From Syncephalis plumigaleata (Eukaryota; Zoopagomycota; Zoopagomycetes; Zoopagales; Piptocephalidaceae), in assembly GCA_025201365.1 (NCBI GenBank), contig JAIXMF010000027.1, positions 21,525 to 85,524 of the forward strand: a stretch of 64,000 bases of DNA, given 5' to 3'. The notes below the pieces were generated by a model. It searched no databases. It was given only the letters and a program-made list of their open reading frames with translations, and was not told where the DNA came from. Of the stretch, positions 23,317 through 36,947 are shown piece after piece. Position numbers and translations under genes: made by a program. Position 1 is the stretch's first letter; the number at the start of each line of letters is the position of its first letter.

Positions 23317-25620
23317 ATCTAAACAATAAAGATTTACCATTATACGTGTTACATAAATTAATAATAATAATAATAATAATAATAACATTACACGCAATAA
23401 AGTTTCACTAAGCATTGTTTACTAAACTGAAGACCATAAGGAAAACAAACGCATATGACAATACGAAATTACCATTGCCGCGTAATAAACACTACGCGGA
23501 GCAAAGGAATAAGCGATAAGCAATAGTGGTAATAAGCGGAAAGGTACTGAATTGATAAATATTGAATCTCTTATGACGTTGGTTGAGAGAAACAAATGCC
23601 TAATACTCTAAGCATCGACTCGGTTGGCTGGTTGTTTGGTTGATGGGTCGTCTGACTGCTATACAATTATAATGAACTATAACGACGACGATGATGAGAT
23701 GTTACTAAACGCGCATATTGCAACAGAAAGCTATACGCCAGTATGCCATAAAGATATCAAATGGATAATAATAGATTAGAAAGAGAAAGAGAAGGAAATA
23801 AATGAAACCGCTTTGGACATACAGAGAAGATGACGTATAGCATGTGACTGTTAACAACAGCTGCAGCCTTGTAACATCGATAGCATCGTAGTAGTAAAGT
23901 CATCATAATCAGTAAGAGTCAGACTATCTCTATATAGTTCATTGTTGCATAGGATCGAGTAGTTGCTGTTGTGACGGGAGCTAAAGTAGGTCCTGGTACG
24001 AGGGCAAGACAATTCCATACGACAGTGAATTATGTTGTTGTTTAACTTGACCAAACGAGCGATATTGTAATATGATGATGATGATGATGATATGATGATG
24101 ATGAATAACTGAAAACCAATTGTATATAGCTTTAAACACCACAACTACAAATGATACAATTACGAGCAATGATAGATGGACAATGAGCAATTAAACACTT
24201 GATCGTGGTTCCCAGTACGACGAATGCTCAAGCAGCATTGCGATCATCATGTGCTCAAGTAATTATAGCAATGTGTAGATATGGATAAGCTGTAAATACT
24301 AAAAAACGAAACGAAAATACTAATGAATTAGAAAAAAGGATAAGTTGTGCCAATATACTGATGCAGCAGAAATAGTCTCGCGCCAGAGATGATATTTCGC
24401 GCAAACAGATCATGACGACAACCACTTGATGAATGAATCATCATCATTATAGACTAGGGCTGATGATGATGATGATGATGATAGAATAGGTAGCAATGGA
24501 CCGGCTACCATGTGTTGAATAGAATGAGAATTACGGATGATTATTAATTAGTCGAAAGTGGGGAAGAGGAAGATGGTAGGTTATTAGTCGAGTAGGAGAA
24601 GTAGTAATAGTAGTAATAGTAGTAGTAGTAATAGTAAATTCGTTAAATAACTAGACATGACCATGACCATAATGCGACCTAATTGAAGAGAAATGAAATG
24701 AAATGAAATGAGATGAGATGGAAGGGAAGGGAAGGGGACTGAGCGAGTGAGAGAGAAGGGAAAGAAGGAAAGAGAATAGGAAAAGCGCCAACATGAATAA
24801 TATTTGAGATGCAAGAAGGAAAAGACTGCTATTGGAGACACTGCTGTGTGTGTGTGTGGGCATACTATAATTCGAATTGTTCGGGTTGCCGGCCAAACAA
24901 TAAGAATTAGAGAATGGATGATGAATGAAATGGATATGTCAAACTTATGCAAGGGAAATAAAGAAAGAAGAGCATTAGGATTATACTAAGTGCACATTAA
25001 GAAAGCTTACTATGCATGAAAGTGAGCCATCTATCGCCAAAATAAAGAATTAACGAAACACGGCCCACTTTGTAGCTCGAAGATATTAATGACATATTAG
25101 AGGATAATAACCAGAGGTATTGCTGGCAATAAGTGTCCATGATACCTTTGGTACAATAGAGTACTAGGAGTAGTAGTAGTAGAAGTAATAGAAGAAATAA
25201 TAAAAAAGTAATAAAAAAGAAGAACGAGAGCGAGTGAGAGTGAGAGAGAGGAGAAGAAAGGATCGTAGTATTCAGGGATAAGGCATACCTGCATATACGA
25301 TTATTAAACAGAGCGGAATAAACGTGAAGAAGAGTAGTAATAAAATAAAACAATAACTGGTATATACCGAAAGCGAAGTAAAAACCACCGCGTTATATAT
25401 ATGTTTTTGTTTTGGATGATAGCTATTTGCTGTTATCGATGATAGCAGCCAATAGAACGCCTTGTAATAAGAATATTCCTTCTATCCAGTAGCAGTAATG
25501 CCAACAGCCTTAACACCGTCCATACACAAGGATATGTTCATACCATGATAGCAAGCTAGGCATTGTAATGAAGTGACGATGAGATTCCCGACGATAATGG
25601 TCCCTAATGGTACTCACTTC

Positions 25621-25750
25621 CACGCGTGTGCACGCGCCCGCATTGGACGTGAATATGCAGTAACCACTCGGTCATTATGTCTTGCCGCCTGTGGTCACAC
25701 GCGTGCAGGAAGAGAGGGAAGCGCGCTTGAAGTTATCGCCGAACGATAAC
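25621..25750. promoter_or_regulatory. GC-richer patch with inverted repeats and ACGCGT cores
   Basis: CACGCGTGTG (25621-25630) and its inverse CACACGCGTG (25696-25705) each contain ACGCGT, the MCB core bound by fungal MBF at G1/S promoters. A perfect 7-bp inverted repeat GTTATCG/CGATAAC with a 5-nt spacer follows at 25732-25750. No adjacent gene is identified, so a regulatory role is only a suggestion. Confidence 0.25.
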
Positions 25751-28421
25751 ACGCTTATTATCGTTGCTATCTCATAGGCGTTAGACATAGGCAGGCACGC
25801 AGGAAGGCAGGTTGGTGGCCACGCTTATTGATTCTGGATAATCATCGCGCCGTCATGAGTATCTTGGCTTGTAGCACGAGAGATGCTAAGGAAGGTCGGG
25901 CCGATGCATAAAAAAGAGGGTGATGTAATCACTGATAGGATGGAGGGTATGTTACTGTCTGCATTGGCAAGATCATCATCATCATCATTACCATCCTATC
26001 CTATCACACGAACGGTACTATGAGCAAACACGTGAGTGCATGATGTAGATGATGATGATGATGATGATGACGAGAAAAGCGAGAAAGAGAGAGAGAGAGA
26101 AACAAAGAGGTTCAAGTGACACTCGCAATACAGAAGAGAACAACCGTCATTCACATGAATAGAAAGAAAGATGGATAGATAGATAGATGGATAGAGATGG
26201 ATGTGGACGAGTGGACCTCTCAAGGAATAATTTCTAGTGGTACATAGAGTATCTGTGCGTGTGTGGGTGTGTGTGTGCGTAGGTGTGGTATGCACAATAC
26301 TCACGTCACAGTCACACAAAAATAATCACTAATTAGCAGTGACGCAACTGGATTAACATTGAACATTATCAAATGATCCAAGTGGACTGACATCACACAG
26401 CTCCATTTGCTCGGCCTTGTACCACCATCATTGTTCCTACACCATTATCATCACTGCCATCATTGCTGCTCTATTGACCATGCTCCTTTGCCCATTATCC
26501 GACTATGACATCATAGAGATAGCGAGATAGTGGGTGAAAGAGAGAGAGAGACAGAGAGAGGTGCAGCAGGGTGCATCCATAATGGTTATATTACAATCAC
26601 TTGCTGGTCCCCCGGTCAGTCAATTAATGTCAATAGGCCCTTCGAGTAGACATTAGGAATGATCCAGGGTTGGCGGTTGGCCAATTAACGCGTTGCATCC
26701 TTTGTTGGCTGTCTCATTGGACCTTGTGTTGGCACCTGACTAGAATGGAGAAACACATAGGCGTGCAGCAATGCTTGGAACGGTACGTGCAATGAAGAAA
26801 CAATAGGACAGTCATGTCGTAGCAGTAGTACTAGTAATAGTAGTAGTCATTATAATAAAACAGCATACGATTAACTACTAGTAGTAGATAGATGTGGTGG
26901 CATCGATATGGATTTGGGCTGCAATTTGGATGCGCACACACATACATCATGCTCTACCAGCATTGCTTTAGGGTTTAGTTGATGCCAGGCTACTTGTACA
27001 CGGTGTTTAAAAGTTAATCCGTATAGCAAGCAGCAACACACGATCATCAACCCGACAGAGCACCTGATCGTTGACGTCAACCCAACTTCTTAAAGCTTGT
27101 TGTGCTTCTTCTTCTTGACTTTATTCTTCCTTGTCGTACATGATTGCTGATTTCATCCTATACATACACATACATGTATATTATGGGGTGGTATTAAAGT
27201 GTTATGCTTGCTATATATTACGGTTATCGTGATGATAGCATTACGGAATGATGTTGTTATGCCGCGGTTGCAGATGCATTAGAGAATGAAACGATAAGAA
27301 AAACTGCTGTTATTATTATTGTTGCTGTGATTATGGTTGTTATATTATTATTGTTGTTACTGCTACTGCATAGACATCATCGACTAGAATCGCTACCCAC
27401 TCCAAAGTGAATGGGATGATAAATATAGAGCGGTTCTAGACGATAGTAGCATTAAATAAACGGCGTGGATATGTGTCATGACAAGAAAGTGGGAAATTAT
27501 TACTATAAAATAATAACGCGCGACGATAAAGAAGAAAAGTGGTGGAGTGAGCGAGCGAGCGAGTGAGTGAGTGAAAAAGTGACAGCGTGAGTGAGTGAGT
27601 GAGGAAGAGAAAAGAAGAGAAGGGAAACTTGAATCATTGGGGAGTGTGTATTACAATTGGCGCTGCTTTTACGTTGGCATCGGGCGACTTTTTCGTTTGC
27701 GAAATAAACGCTCTCTTGATCAGCTTGACCGTCTGTATCAGCGCGACCAAAATAGAAATTACCCGTAATTCGGCTCGACTATCGAGTTGGAGGTTGCCAT
27801 CACATTTGCAACCTTTTTAGATGACACGAGCAAATACGTAATTAAAACACACGAGCGTGATAAAGACACTATGAGAGATTATTAACACCAAGACTGTGTT
27901 TTGAATACACAGTGTCACTCTCATACTAATTAGTACTACTTAAGCATAAGAACAAATAATCACGATGTAGATCATCAATGGGTTATCGTGCCTAGTCGAA
28001 TATTCTGCTTAGTGCGTTGTCCGCTCGATAGCATTGAGTTTAGCCGTTACAACCACACATGGCTTTTGGTGCATGGCTTTGCCTTTCCAATAGTAAGCGT
28101 GGCTAATATGTTAATTGGCCATATGTTGCCATGATTGGATAGAGTGAGTTTGGCTCGTCACATTTGTATTACTCGACGCTTATCAACTAAAAACGGATGG
28201 CGACCACATTAATATGGAAAATCGTTTCTCGAGAGCATGTTGACCGATATGTTTAGGCGTGTTTTTGTCGCAGATGACCAACAAGATACTGGATCAACAC
28301 GTGAGCCATTAAAAAGAAAAAAACGCCATCGATTAATAGTGAAACGTCGACATTGCCCCGTTTCTACTTTTATCTCATGGCTGAGCATTTTTATTCTTTG
28401 GTATTTCCGTTAGATGGAATA

Positions 28422-28448
28422 CTGGTGTGTGTGTGTGTGTGTGTGTGT
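28422..28448 (+). repeat. (GT)n microsatellite
   Basis: A run of about 13 GT units within the large convergent gap. Similar shorter runs occur at 7654-7674 and 24845-24857. Confidence 0.85.
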
Positions 28449-29365
28449 ATATTGACACTAATGATGGTTATGGTGGTCATGATGATGATGATCATGATGA
28501 CGACGAAGCTAATATCGACCTCCTTGATCAACCGGTATGGGACATGCATGTAGTAGTTGACATACAATGCTAGAGGTGAGCATTGCTTGCTATTACGCGC
28601 AAGAAACATGTTTATTGTTTACGCTCGCCTCCTACTAGTCATGAATAGCACAGTCACAGATACATCTGTACTTAGGATTGGTTCATTCGACGACATTGGG
28701 AACCGCCTTTATTCGACGAATAGATTATGCATGCACTACTCGTTCGTGTAGACCGACGTGCTAGCTGTAGTAATAATGGCATCACGTTCATTATTTCTAC
28801 AAGTAAGGCGTGATGTGTATGTATACGTGTATGTGTATGTACGTATGTACGTGTATACATCATGTATATGTATGTATGTGCGTGTGTGTTTGTATATGTA
28901 CGTGTGTACGTGTGTTCGTGTATACTTTTATGTTGAGATGTGACAAGTACAACAATCAATGGAAACGTACATAGCCGTTTATGGATGGAGCGACGATTCA
29001 ACATGCACACTCTCTCCTCAAACTTTTCCTTCCTCATCACGCATGGTAAAAATTTTGTGTTCGATCACCCATTACATCTTTACTACATTCCACCTATGCT
29101 CGCATCACCACCACCATAATCATCATCATTGCCATTGCCATTGTGCTACTAATCGCACGCCATTCACCTCTTTCTTGCTTGCTTGCTTTCTCTCTCCTTC
29201 CCTTGCCAAACCGGCTTTCATCATCCATGTGGCTAATCACAAATGAGCAAGATTAATTACAACTATCCATGAATGGATATACTGATCATTACTACTATTA
29301 CTACTGTTTAATGATAACAATAACGTGTTCATCATAGAATCAATTATTATTATTGCTTTATTAAT

Positions 29366-31116
29366 CTAAGAGATGGTAGAAGTACTAGAAGTAGCAGTGG
29401 ATGGAGAATAGTATAACCAGTTTACGCCATTATCTAGAACATCGGCGGGCACTGTTAGAAAGCCAGCTGGATGATTGGGCAACATCTGGTCTGCTTCCGT
29501 GAAATGAGCGAATGCAACTCCGCCGCCGCCCACATTAGTTTCGTAGCATTGATAGCCATGCTGTTCAAGTGATGACTTGACCTTGGCTAGTGTAACCGCG
29601 GATATATCTACCGACATTGTAGTTGAGTAAGGAAGTAAGGGAACAGCAGTACAATAGCACAGTAATGCAAACACTTACCGTCTGGTATCAATGTAAGGGC
29701 ACAACCCCCACCACCAGCACCGGTAAGCTTGGTTACCAATCCAAAATCACATGTGATACGACGTACATCCTCTAAAGCAGAATGGCTTACACCTAGTGCT
29801 GCTAATAGATGATGGTTTATATCCATTAATTGCTACATAATGTCAGTGAATATAGCTATTAGTAATTGCAGTAGCTTACACCAATGTCATTTGATAATGT
29901 TGTGGTAATTCCTATTGATTGCAGCATAGTTTAATAGTCCATCAGCTAGTAATTATAACTATTACATTACCTTTAGATACAATTGTTTTAAATGTCTCGC
30001 TTACACCTTGTATTGCCTCAAGTATTGGAGTAATTACGGCGGGTATCTAGTAAATGTTTATATAAAATCTTCTTAATGTACATTTCCTGTCATCTATATT
30101 TACCTGTTGATATCGTTGTCGGACACCTGCCACTAGTATTTTGGTGTTTCGTGGCACTTTTGTATCTGTAATAATAAAGCGTAAAGATTGAAATCTACTC
30201 GCGTATTCATTATTAGATTATCATTTCATGTCTAATAATTACTTACGCATCGATTGATTTCATTTGACCACTTGCAAATGATAACGCGCCACCTATCCAT
30301 GTGTAGCATCTCTAATTAGACGACTGCATGTCATCTTGTATGATGTATGTGTATAGACACCACTTACCAAATGTACTCACTGTATTGTCAACTCCCGAGG
30401 GATTGCCATGTACCACTTTCTCGGCAAGAAATGCCCAGGCATTAATACGCTCTAGTACGGTTGTATTGCGTTCATTTGATGTTGATGATGGTGCTTGCTC
30501 TAATCCAAATAAATGACGTATTGCAGCAGCCACACACACACAATACGATGCCGATGATCCAAGACCAGCACCGATGGGCAATGTCGATCGTGTACAAAAG
30601 GTGACACCCGGCCATTGATCGGTTTGTGTGGCAGCTAACAAATAAAGATAGAGGAAGGCTACCACCGCAGACTGTTGTGGATGTGCTGGCAACTGAGTAT
30701 GCTCTATCAGAATGGTTTGTAATTCAGTGTTTAAATCAACGGGATGACCAACGGCAACTGGATCCATTCCTAATGGCAGACATGGTTCATTTCAATGTCA
30801 ACAATCCTATTGAATAGCATCTACCTGTCATGTCAACACGCGGCAACTGCTGTGGATCAATACTAAAATTGACGTCAACGTCAGGTAATTGCAGCGTAAT
30901 GCCACTATCCGAGCGAGGTGAAACAAGTGCACACGCGCGCAAGTCTAAACTACCAGCAATAGCCGTCTACAGCAAGTTATTAGATAATGATTTATAAGCA
31001 TATTGCGCGCTGTATCAACGTGTACGTCTACTGCTTACTTTGCCATAGACTACAGCGTGTTCACCAAATAGAATGACTTTGCCAGGTGCCGACACAACAA
31101 ACGGTTCCATAAGCAT
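29366..31116 (-). CDS. ERG12: Mevalonate kinase
   Basis: Phosphorylates mevalonate at the 5-position with ATP, early in the isoprenoid/sterol pathway; cytosolic or peroxisomal. The start is Met 31116 (MLMEPFVVSAPGKVILFGEHAVVYGK), with the first GHMP motif. The exon around 30767-30370 carries the GHMP ATP loop PIGAGLGSSAS, and AEKVVHGNPSGVDNTVSTFG with the catalytic Asp. Later exons give GGALSFASGQMKSID, KILVAGVRQRYQQ, the VTKLTGAGGGGCALTL motif (about 29750-29700) and a final exon ending at TAG 29368-29366. About eight short introns; all joins I checked keep frame. Divergent from glucosidase II; the 3' end faces the large gap. Confidence 0.93.
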
Positions 31117-32017
31117 AGTGATATGTTTGCACTTGTTTGTCTGTTAAACGAATAGATATTAAAACGTAATAAATAGAATAGGAATAGTAACAGCAATATC
31201 GGTAGAGTATCCAGTAAAGTAAGACAAGCTGCTGTTGCTAGTTAGAATGTGTATACGCACGATGAATAGGCTTCCTACGCGTCACGCCATACATTCATCT
31301 CTTATGGTATGGCCAATCAGCATGAGTGTCGCTGGATTACCTACCAATCAACTCGTAGATTATTAGATTTCGACTCTCCTCTCTATTTTACCACTCGCTC
31401 TCTATCCACATTATATAAAGGAGCTTCATTCTCTTTCTCTCTCTATATATGTATGTAGTATTATTCATTGTATCTTCGTCATTAGATGTAACTAGCCTTG
31501 TAGTTCGTTGACAATGATAGTGCGAATATCTTTATCCAACCATGCCATTAACACTGCCTGTATACCATTTATTACACGCTTTCCAATCAAGCAATAAATA
31601 CGCTTCTTTTAGTTTCATAGACATAGCTCGAGTATTAGCACTTTATATATTATACAACATTACAACAAATAATTGTAAATAAGGGGCAAATATAAACATA
31701 ACATTTTAGTGTGAACAACATGAATTAGAAAAGGTTACGTGCATGACGAGTACTAAAATGGATAAACTGGATGTGCAAACTCATTTTAACACGATAGCGC
31801 TACGTTCTATTCACTCCTCATCCCACCATTCATACTCATTAACCTTTTCTATTTACAAACTGATTCCGCTTCTCTATTTCTCAAAAAGTATCAGTTCAGG
31901 CGTGTATTTAGCGTGTTGTGCCTACTTGTCATCAATATACTTGTTCGGCTGGCTGTTCTTTACTTAAAAAAAGACGACACATTAAATTCAGTGTTCTGTC
32001 AGCGCAGTTAAGACAGC
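31117..32017. other. Divergent promoter region ERG12 / glucosidase II
   Basis: About 900 bp, AT-rich, with a CT-rich patch at 31,370-31,445 (plus strand). No gene supported on either strand; it must hold both promoters. Confidence 0.5.
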
Positions 32018-35000
32018 ATGTTATTTGGTCGGAGCGTATGTGTTAGCACGCTCTTTACCGGCTATCTACTGGCAACACTAGCCATTGTTGATATGAGCGG
32101 GGCGGTCAAAGAGGAAGACTTCAAGAAATGCTCACAAGCTGGCTTTTGTCGACGTAATAGACGTTATGCCGATTACATGTTGGCAGATACGGTTAACCGC
32201 GTAACACCCTATTGGCTTGATGGTAAATCGGTCAACTTCGATAAGGGCGTGCTGACCGCTGCATTACATGAGACGGTGCCCCAGGGAAAGCCAGCCCTGC
32301 CACCTTTACAGTTGATCGTGTATACATCGGCTAATGGTGTGGTACGCGTTAAAGTAACGGATCCCAGCTCGAAACGACCACGATTCGATAAGCTGGACGA
32401 GCATGTACTTCGATTTGACGGCATGACCCCGTTGGCTAAGGGTTCAATGATTACGGATGAAAACACCCTACGCTTATCCTACGCAGAGGATAATAACACA
32501 CAGCTTGTGATGCAGTTTAAACCGTGGCGTGTTGAATTGCAACAACATGGACACACCACCATTGCTCTCAATGAGCGTGGCCTGATGCGCTTTGAGCGTA
32601 TACGTGATAAACCGGCTCAATTATCTGCATCATCTAGCGAGGAATCTAATAGCAATGACAATGACAACAACAATACTGGATCATCGGATGTTATACTAAC
32701 CGAATTGGACCAAATCAATGAAGATGGTGCTTGGGCGGAAGATTTCAATGGCAATCATGATCCAAAGCCAAATGGTAGCTATATTACTGTCTTAGATTGT
32801 GCAAGTGTCTTACTAACTGCAATTGAATGAATATAGGCGCAACTGCCGTAGCACTTGATATCACATTCCCTGGCACAGAGCATGTCTATGGTATTCCATC
32901 GCATGCATCGCCACTCTCCTTGAAGACAACACGGTATGTATAACAGTTAGCATGCATGTAATATGTTGCTAATCATCATATTACTATTATTATTGCAATA
33001 GTGGTGGCCTAATGCTTACACTGATCCGTATCGTTTATACAATCTCGATGTATTCCAGCATTTGAGTGACTCTCCAATGGCATTATACGGATCTGTACCG
33101 CTCATGCTAGGTCATCGTGATTCTGGAGCCACAGCAGGTGTATTCTGGTTTAACGCAGCAGAAACATGGATTGATATTGTTAAGGAGCAACTGCCACAGA
33201 ATAATGTGAGTGATTCTCATTGTTATGAAATAGTCGTAGCGATGTTAACAAACTACGATGATCAAATTAGATTGACGGTGAATTCAATCATGATCCCGAG
33301 AGTACACGTACTCATTGGATAAGTGAGTCTGGTATACTCGATGTATTCCTACTGCCAGGACCCAGCTCATCCGATATCTACGCGCAATACGGTCGTCTTA
33401 CTGGTCATGTGGCACAACCACCGGAATTCTCATTAGCATACCATCAATGCCGGTGGAACTACTTGAATCAGGAGGATGTCCTACAAGTGGACGCCAATTT
33501 TGATCATTATGACATCCCTTACGATGTTATATGGCTAGATATCGATCACACCATTGAACGTCGCTACTTTACCTGGGACATGACCAAATTCCCTGATCCT
33601 ATATCGATGCAAAACACACTAGGTAGCAAGGGACGAAAGGTAACTGGGACTAGTTATACAAACAGATAAACAAACAAGCATGCGCTAATCCTGCTATTGA
33701 CTAGATGGTCACCATTGTGGATCCTCATATTAAAAACGATCCTGACTACTATGTATTCAAAGAAGCAACCGAGAAGGGACTGTGGATTAAGCGTCCTGAT
33801 GGCACGGATTTCGAAGGATGGTGCTGGCCCGGCAATTCCCGTTGGGTTGACTACATGAATCCATGGGCTAACGAATGGTGGATTAACCTATTCCAGCTCG
33901 ATCGCTACAAGCATACTACTGAATACTTGCACATCTGGAATGATATGAATGAGGTAAACTACACCATGTCCCTACATCTATTTGTATCAATTAACACGTA
34001 TAATATAGCCATCGGTGTTTAGTGGACCTGAAATTACAATGCCCAAAGAGATGATTCACTATGGTAACTGGGAACATCGCGACATTCACAATGTATTTGG
34101 ATTACTCTATGTAAGTGTAAAGAGAGAGAAATAGATTATTGTAACGAGAGGATAGCGTATTAATTAGATTGAATAGCATGAAGCATCAGCACGCGGTGTT
34201 CAACGACGTACCGCACCTACACGGCGTCCATTTGTGTTATCGCGTGCTTTCTTTGCAGGAACACAGCGTGTAAGCGCAATATGGACCGGTGACAACATGG
34301 CCACTTGGGAACAATTAGGTTTATCCATTCAAATGGCACTAAGCATCAATATTGCCGGTATACCATTTGTAGGTGGTAAGTGCCATTATTAACATTTCAG
34401 CTATGATGATGATGATGATGATGATGTATCTATCGCTTATACTAACTTATCTGCTAGCTGATGTGGGAGGTTTCTTTGGTAATCCTGAACCAGAATGCTA
34501 GTACGCTGGTATCAAGCTGCTGCCTTCCAGCCATTCTTCCGTGCTCATGCTCATCTTGACACGAAACGTCGCGAGCCATGGCTATTTGAAAAGAAATACA
34601 TGCTACTCATGCGTGAGGCCATTCGTATTCGATACACTCTCTTACCATTCTGGTATACTCAATTCCGTCACTCGGCTCTTACTGGTATGCCAGTAGTCAG
34701 GTTTGTATAATCAAATTACTACACTGCTAGTATTTACAAGTAACCAATGTTTGTTATTAGACCTATGTTTATGGAATTCCCCAAGGCTACTTCATTATTC
34801 GCCAATGATCATCAATACATGCTAGGTCGTGATCTATTGGTGTGTCCAGTCACACAGCCTGATGCTAAATACGTTGATGTCGTATTACCACTGGTAATGA
34901 GGTGAGTAATCATTGTGTGTTTGCTATTAGCACATTACTAATTGTTGTTTAATAGCCATGGTATGACTATTTCACGCTACTTCAATATCGACCTGGTCAT

Positions 35001-35651
35001 GTTCGAACAGAGACACCACTCAGTCGTATTCCAGTCTACATTCGTGGTGGTTCTATTGTACCAACACGTCAACGTGTTCGATCAGCCTCCACACTAATGA
35101 AGGATGATCCATTTACACTGATTATAGCACTTGATGCCAATGTACGTATTGGATATATTATCTATATTTATATATAATAATCTAACAATTGATTAAAATA
35201 GGGTACGGCAGAGGGCGAGCTTTATATCGACGACGGAGTGACATACGACTTTTTGGATGGCGCCTATATTCATCGTCGATTCACATTCAAGAATGGTGTT
35301 CTCACTTCGGCACCTGCTAGCAACTATCCAAAACTATCGATGCTTGAGATGCAAGACATCACCGACAATTATCATAAGCATATAGTTGATAGGAAAATAC
35401 GCGTAGAACGTATTATTATTCTAGGTGCACCAGAGGCTACATGGCGTTATGCCAACGTTGAAGAGAAGTTGCAAAAAGGAAGCAGCAACAAGAGTAACAA
35501 CAAAGGAATCCGCACTGATCAGGTAGAAGTAACTTGCGTACAAGCGCCGGCTACCCTTGGCGATAACGGTGCTCAGTTGACTAATCGTTGTGTTGTACGT
35601 GATCCAGCCACCTTGATCAGCAACAACTGGTCCCTTACGCTTATTGGATGA
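32018..35651 (+). CDS. ROT2: Glucosidase II alpha subunit, GH31 (reading frame broken)
   Basis: ER enzyme trimming the two inner glucoses of N-glycans, so it is central to glycoprotein quality control. [20 protein letters not shown] is a signal peptide, followed by the family start [14 protein letters not shown]. In order: an N-terminal beta domain, [41 protein letters not shown], the GH31 nucleophile motif IWNDMNE (about 33,940), the acid/base [11 protein letters not shown] (about 34,290), [45 protein letters not shown], and ELYIDDG. Stop TGA is at 35649-35651. Three single-base losses break the frame: near 33006-33010 (GGCC for GGCCC), 34493-34495 (before MLVRWYQ) and 34887-34892 (before TGNE). 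All sit in otherwise conserved stretches. The second leaves an in-frame TAG. Confidence 0.9.
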
Positions 35652-35828
35652 TAAAATAAACGCTAGCTTTTCTTTTGTTGTGATTTCCCCTTTAAGCGTT
35701 TGTTGTTTTTGTTTCAATAGTAGTCCCATATAAACTTAGCTACCAATAGTCAAGAGAAATACTGCATCAGCAATGGAAGTGTTTGATTTGGTTTACACAG
35801 TCTACTCCTATTATACATCATTTATACA

Positions 35829-36947
35829 ATGCGTGAAACTACATTCTACACCTGGCTATCAGTAGCCATTATCTACATGCTTATTGTAACACTCTACGCA
35901 CCCAGCATGATGATTGATACGCATGAGACTACCCTATTAACACGTAGAGGTAAGTAATTGAGATGTATATATGAACATATGTATATACGTATTTATTCGA
36001 ACAATTTAGATGGTCCAGCTTCTAATAGTAGTAACAAGACAACAAAAGTGGAAGAAGCTGATCGTAAATCATCAGAGAGCGATAAAGATGAAGAATCAAA
36101 GAGCAATATACAAAGCAAGAAACCATACACAAAGTATAATGGTACAGCAAGCGTGGATGCAACCGAGAAAGAAGAACGAATAGCAATGATAAAAAGCCTA
36201 CACATAATACAACAGATAATCTAAATGAGGAGAATCACGACAACAACAAGCACAGTAGCAAGAATAGTAGCAGCAATAAAACAATGGAAACAGACACAAA
36301 AGACACTAATAAATCTAGACATCAAGCAAATGCAACAAATACAAACGATGACAACACTATTAAAACAAAGGATGGTGAAGTGCTAGATGCATCGCATCCA
36401 CCTGGTCGACTTGTCATGTTAGAACCGCAAGCTCGCGAGCATTACGTGCCACGCTATCGTATTGGTGAAGTGATCACGTTCAAGTGGAAATACGACGACA
36501 ATCTAAAGTTTCCCCCTAAAAACTTGACCATACAAATCGCCGGTCCTGAACGTCAACTAGTGACGATTGCCGCCAACATCTCGGGCGACACCACGGAATA
36601 TAAATGGGATACCAATGAGTGGGATGACACAAAGTCAGGTCCATTACTGGAATACGGTCGCTATCAATTAGTGATATTTGATGAACGCGGTAAAAATGCT
36701 CTACCGGAAGGCGGACATCTACTCGTCTATCGTGGTACTACATTTGGCCTTAGCAATGTTGCTGGTAAGTGGACTATACTACTACTATTCATAATGATAA
36801 TGATATCATGTTGCGTTGTATATAGCTATTATGTGTACGGTATGCGCGGGTGCCTCCTCCCTCCTTGTTAACACGTCAATGCTGCAACTGGTGACAATTA
36901 CCGGATTGATGCTCGTTGCCCAGTTGTGTTACCTCGCTTTCACGTGA
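35829..36947 (+). CDS. DUF7137-like fungal membrane-anchored secreted protein
   Basis: Function unknown. Met 35829 opens a signal-anchor-like segment (TFYTWLSVAIIYMLIVTLYA). A long Asn/Lys/Ser/Asp-rich linker follows, then an Ig-like domain typical of fungal DUF7137 proteins: GRLVMLEPQAREHYVPRYRI, VITFKWKYD, NLTIQIAG, GRYQLVIFDERG, LLVYRGTTFGLS. The last exon, after the intron ending near 36824, encodes MCTVCAGASSLL and a C-terminal membrane helix (LQLVTITGLMLVAQLCYLAF) before TGA 36945-36947. This suggests a GPI- or TM-anchored surface protein. The linker changes frame near 36177-36181, curable by one A, so it is either an error or a real break in low-complexity sequence. Confidence 0.6.

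Larger units (their letters stand above)
23317..29365. other. 6-kb convergent intergenic region without a recognisable gene
   Basis: Both flanking genes end here, so no promoter is needed, yet the gap is about 6 kb. Contents: AAT/ATG trinucleotide runs (23,360-23,385; 24,072-24,090; 24,464-24,482; 26,048-26,070); purine-rich plus strand (24,560-25,260 and 26,070-26,200); (GT)n near 24,845, 26,265 and 28,422-28,448; GAGT/GAGC repeats at 27,545-27,605; a TGTA/TGTG-rich block at 28,815-28,935; and a GC-richer patch at 25,600-25,800. Open frames are short and low-complexity. I find no tRNA, rRNA or transposase. Candidates are a long non-coding RNA, eroded mobile DNA, or a structural region. Confidence 0.5.

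Noticed and set aside
24584-25353. Minus-strand open frames of 65-122 codons in the large gap
   Set aside because: Low-complexity CT-derived sequence with Leu and Ser runs, no conserved features, frames overlap each other.
27599-27820. Plus-strand 73-codon frame in the large gap
   Set aside because: Looks less repetitive, but neither strand gives a recognisable motif, plausible splice partner or consistent codon pattern.
28672-29040. Minus-strand 122-codon frame with His/Tyr/Thr repeats
   Set aside because: Produced by the TGTA/TGTG repeat block; no coding evidence.
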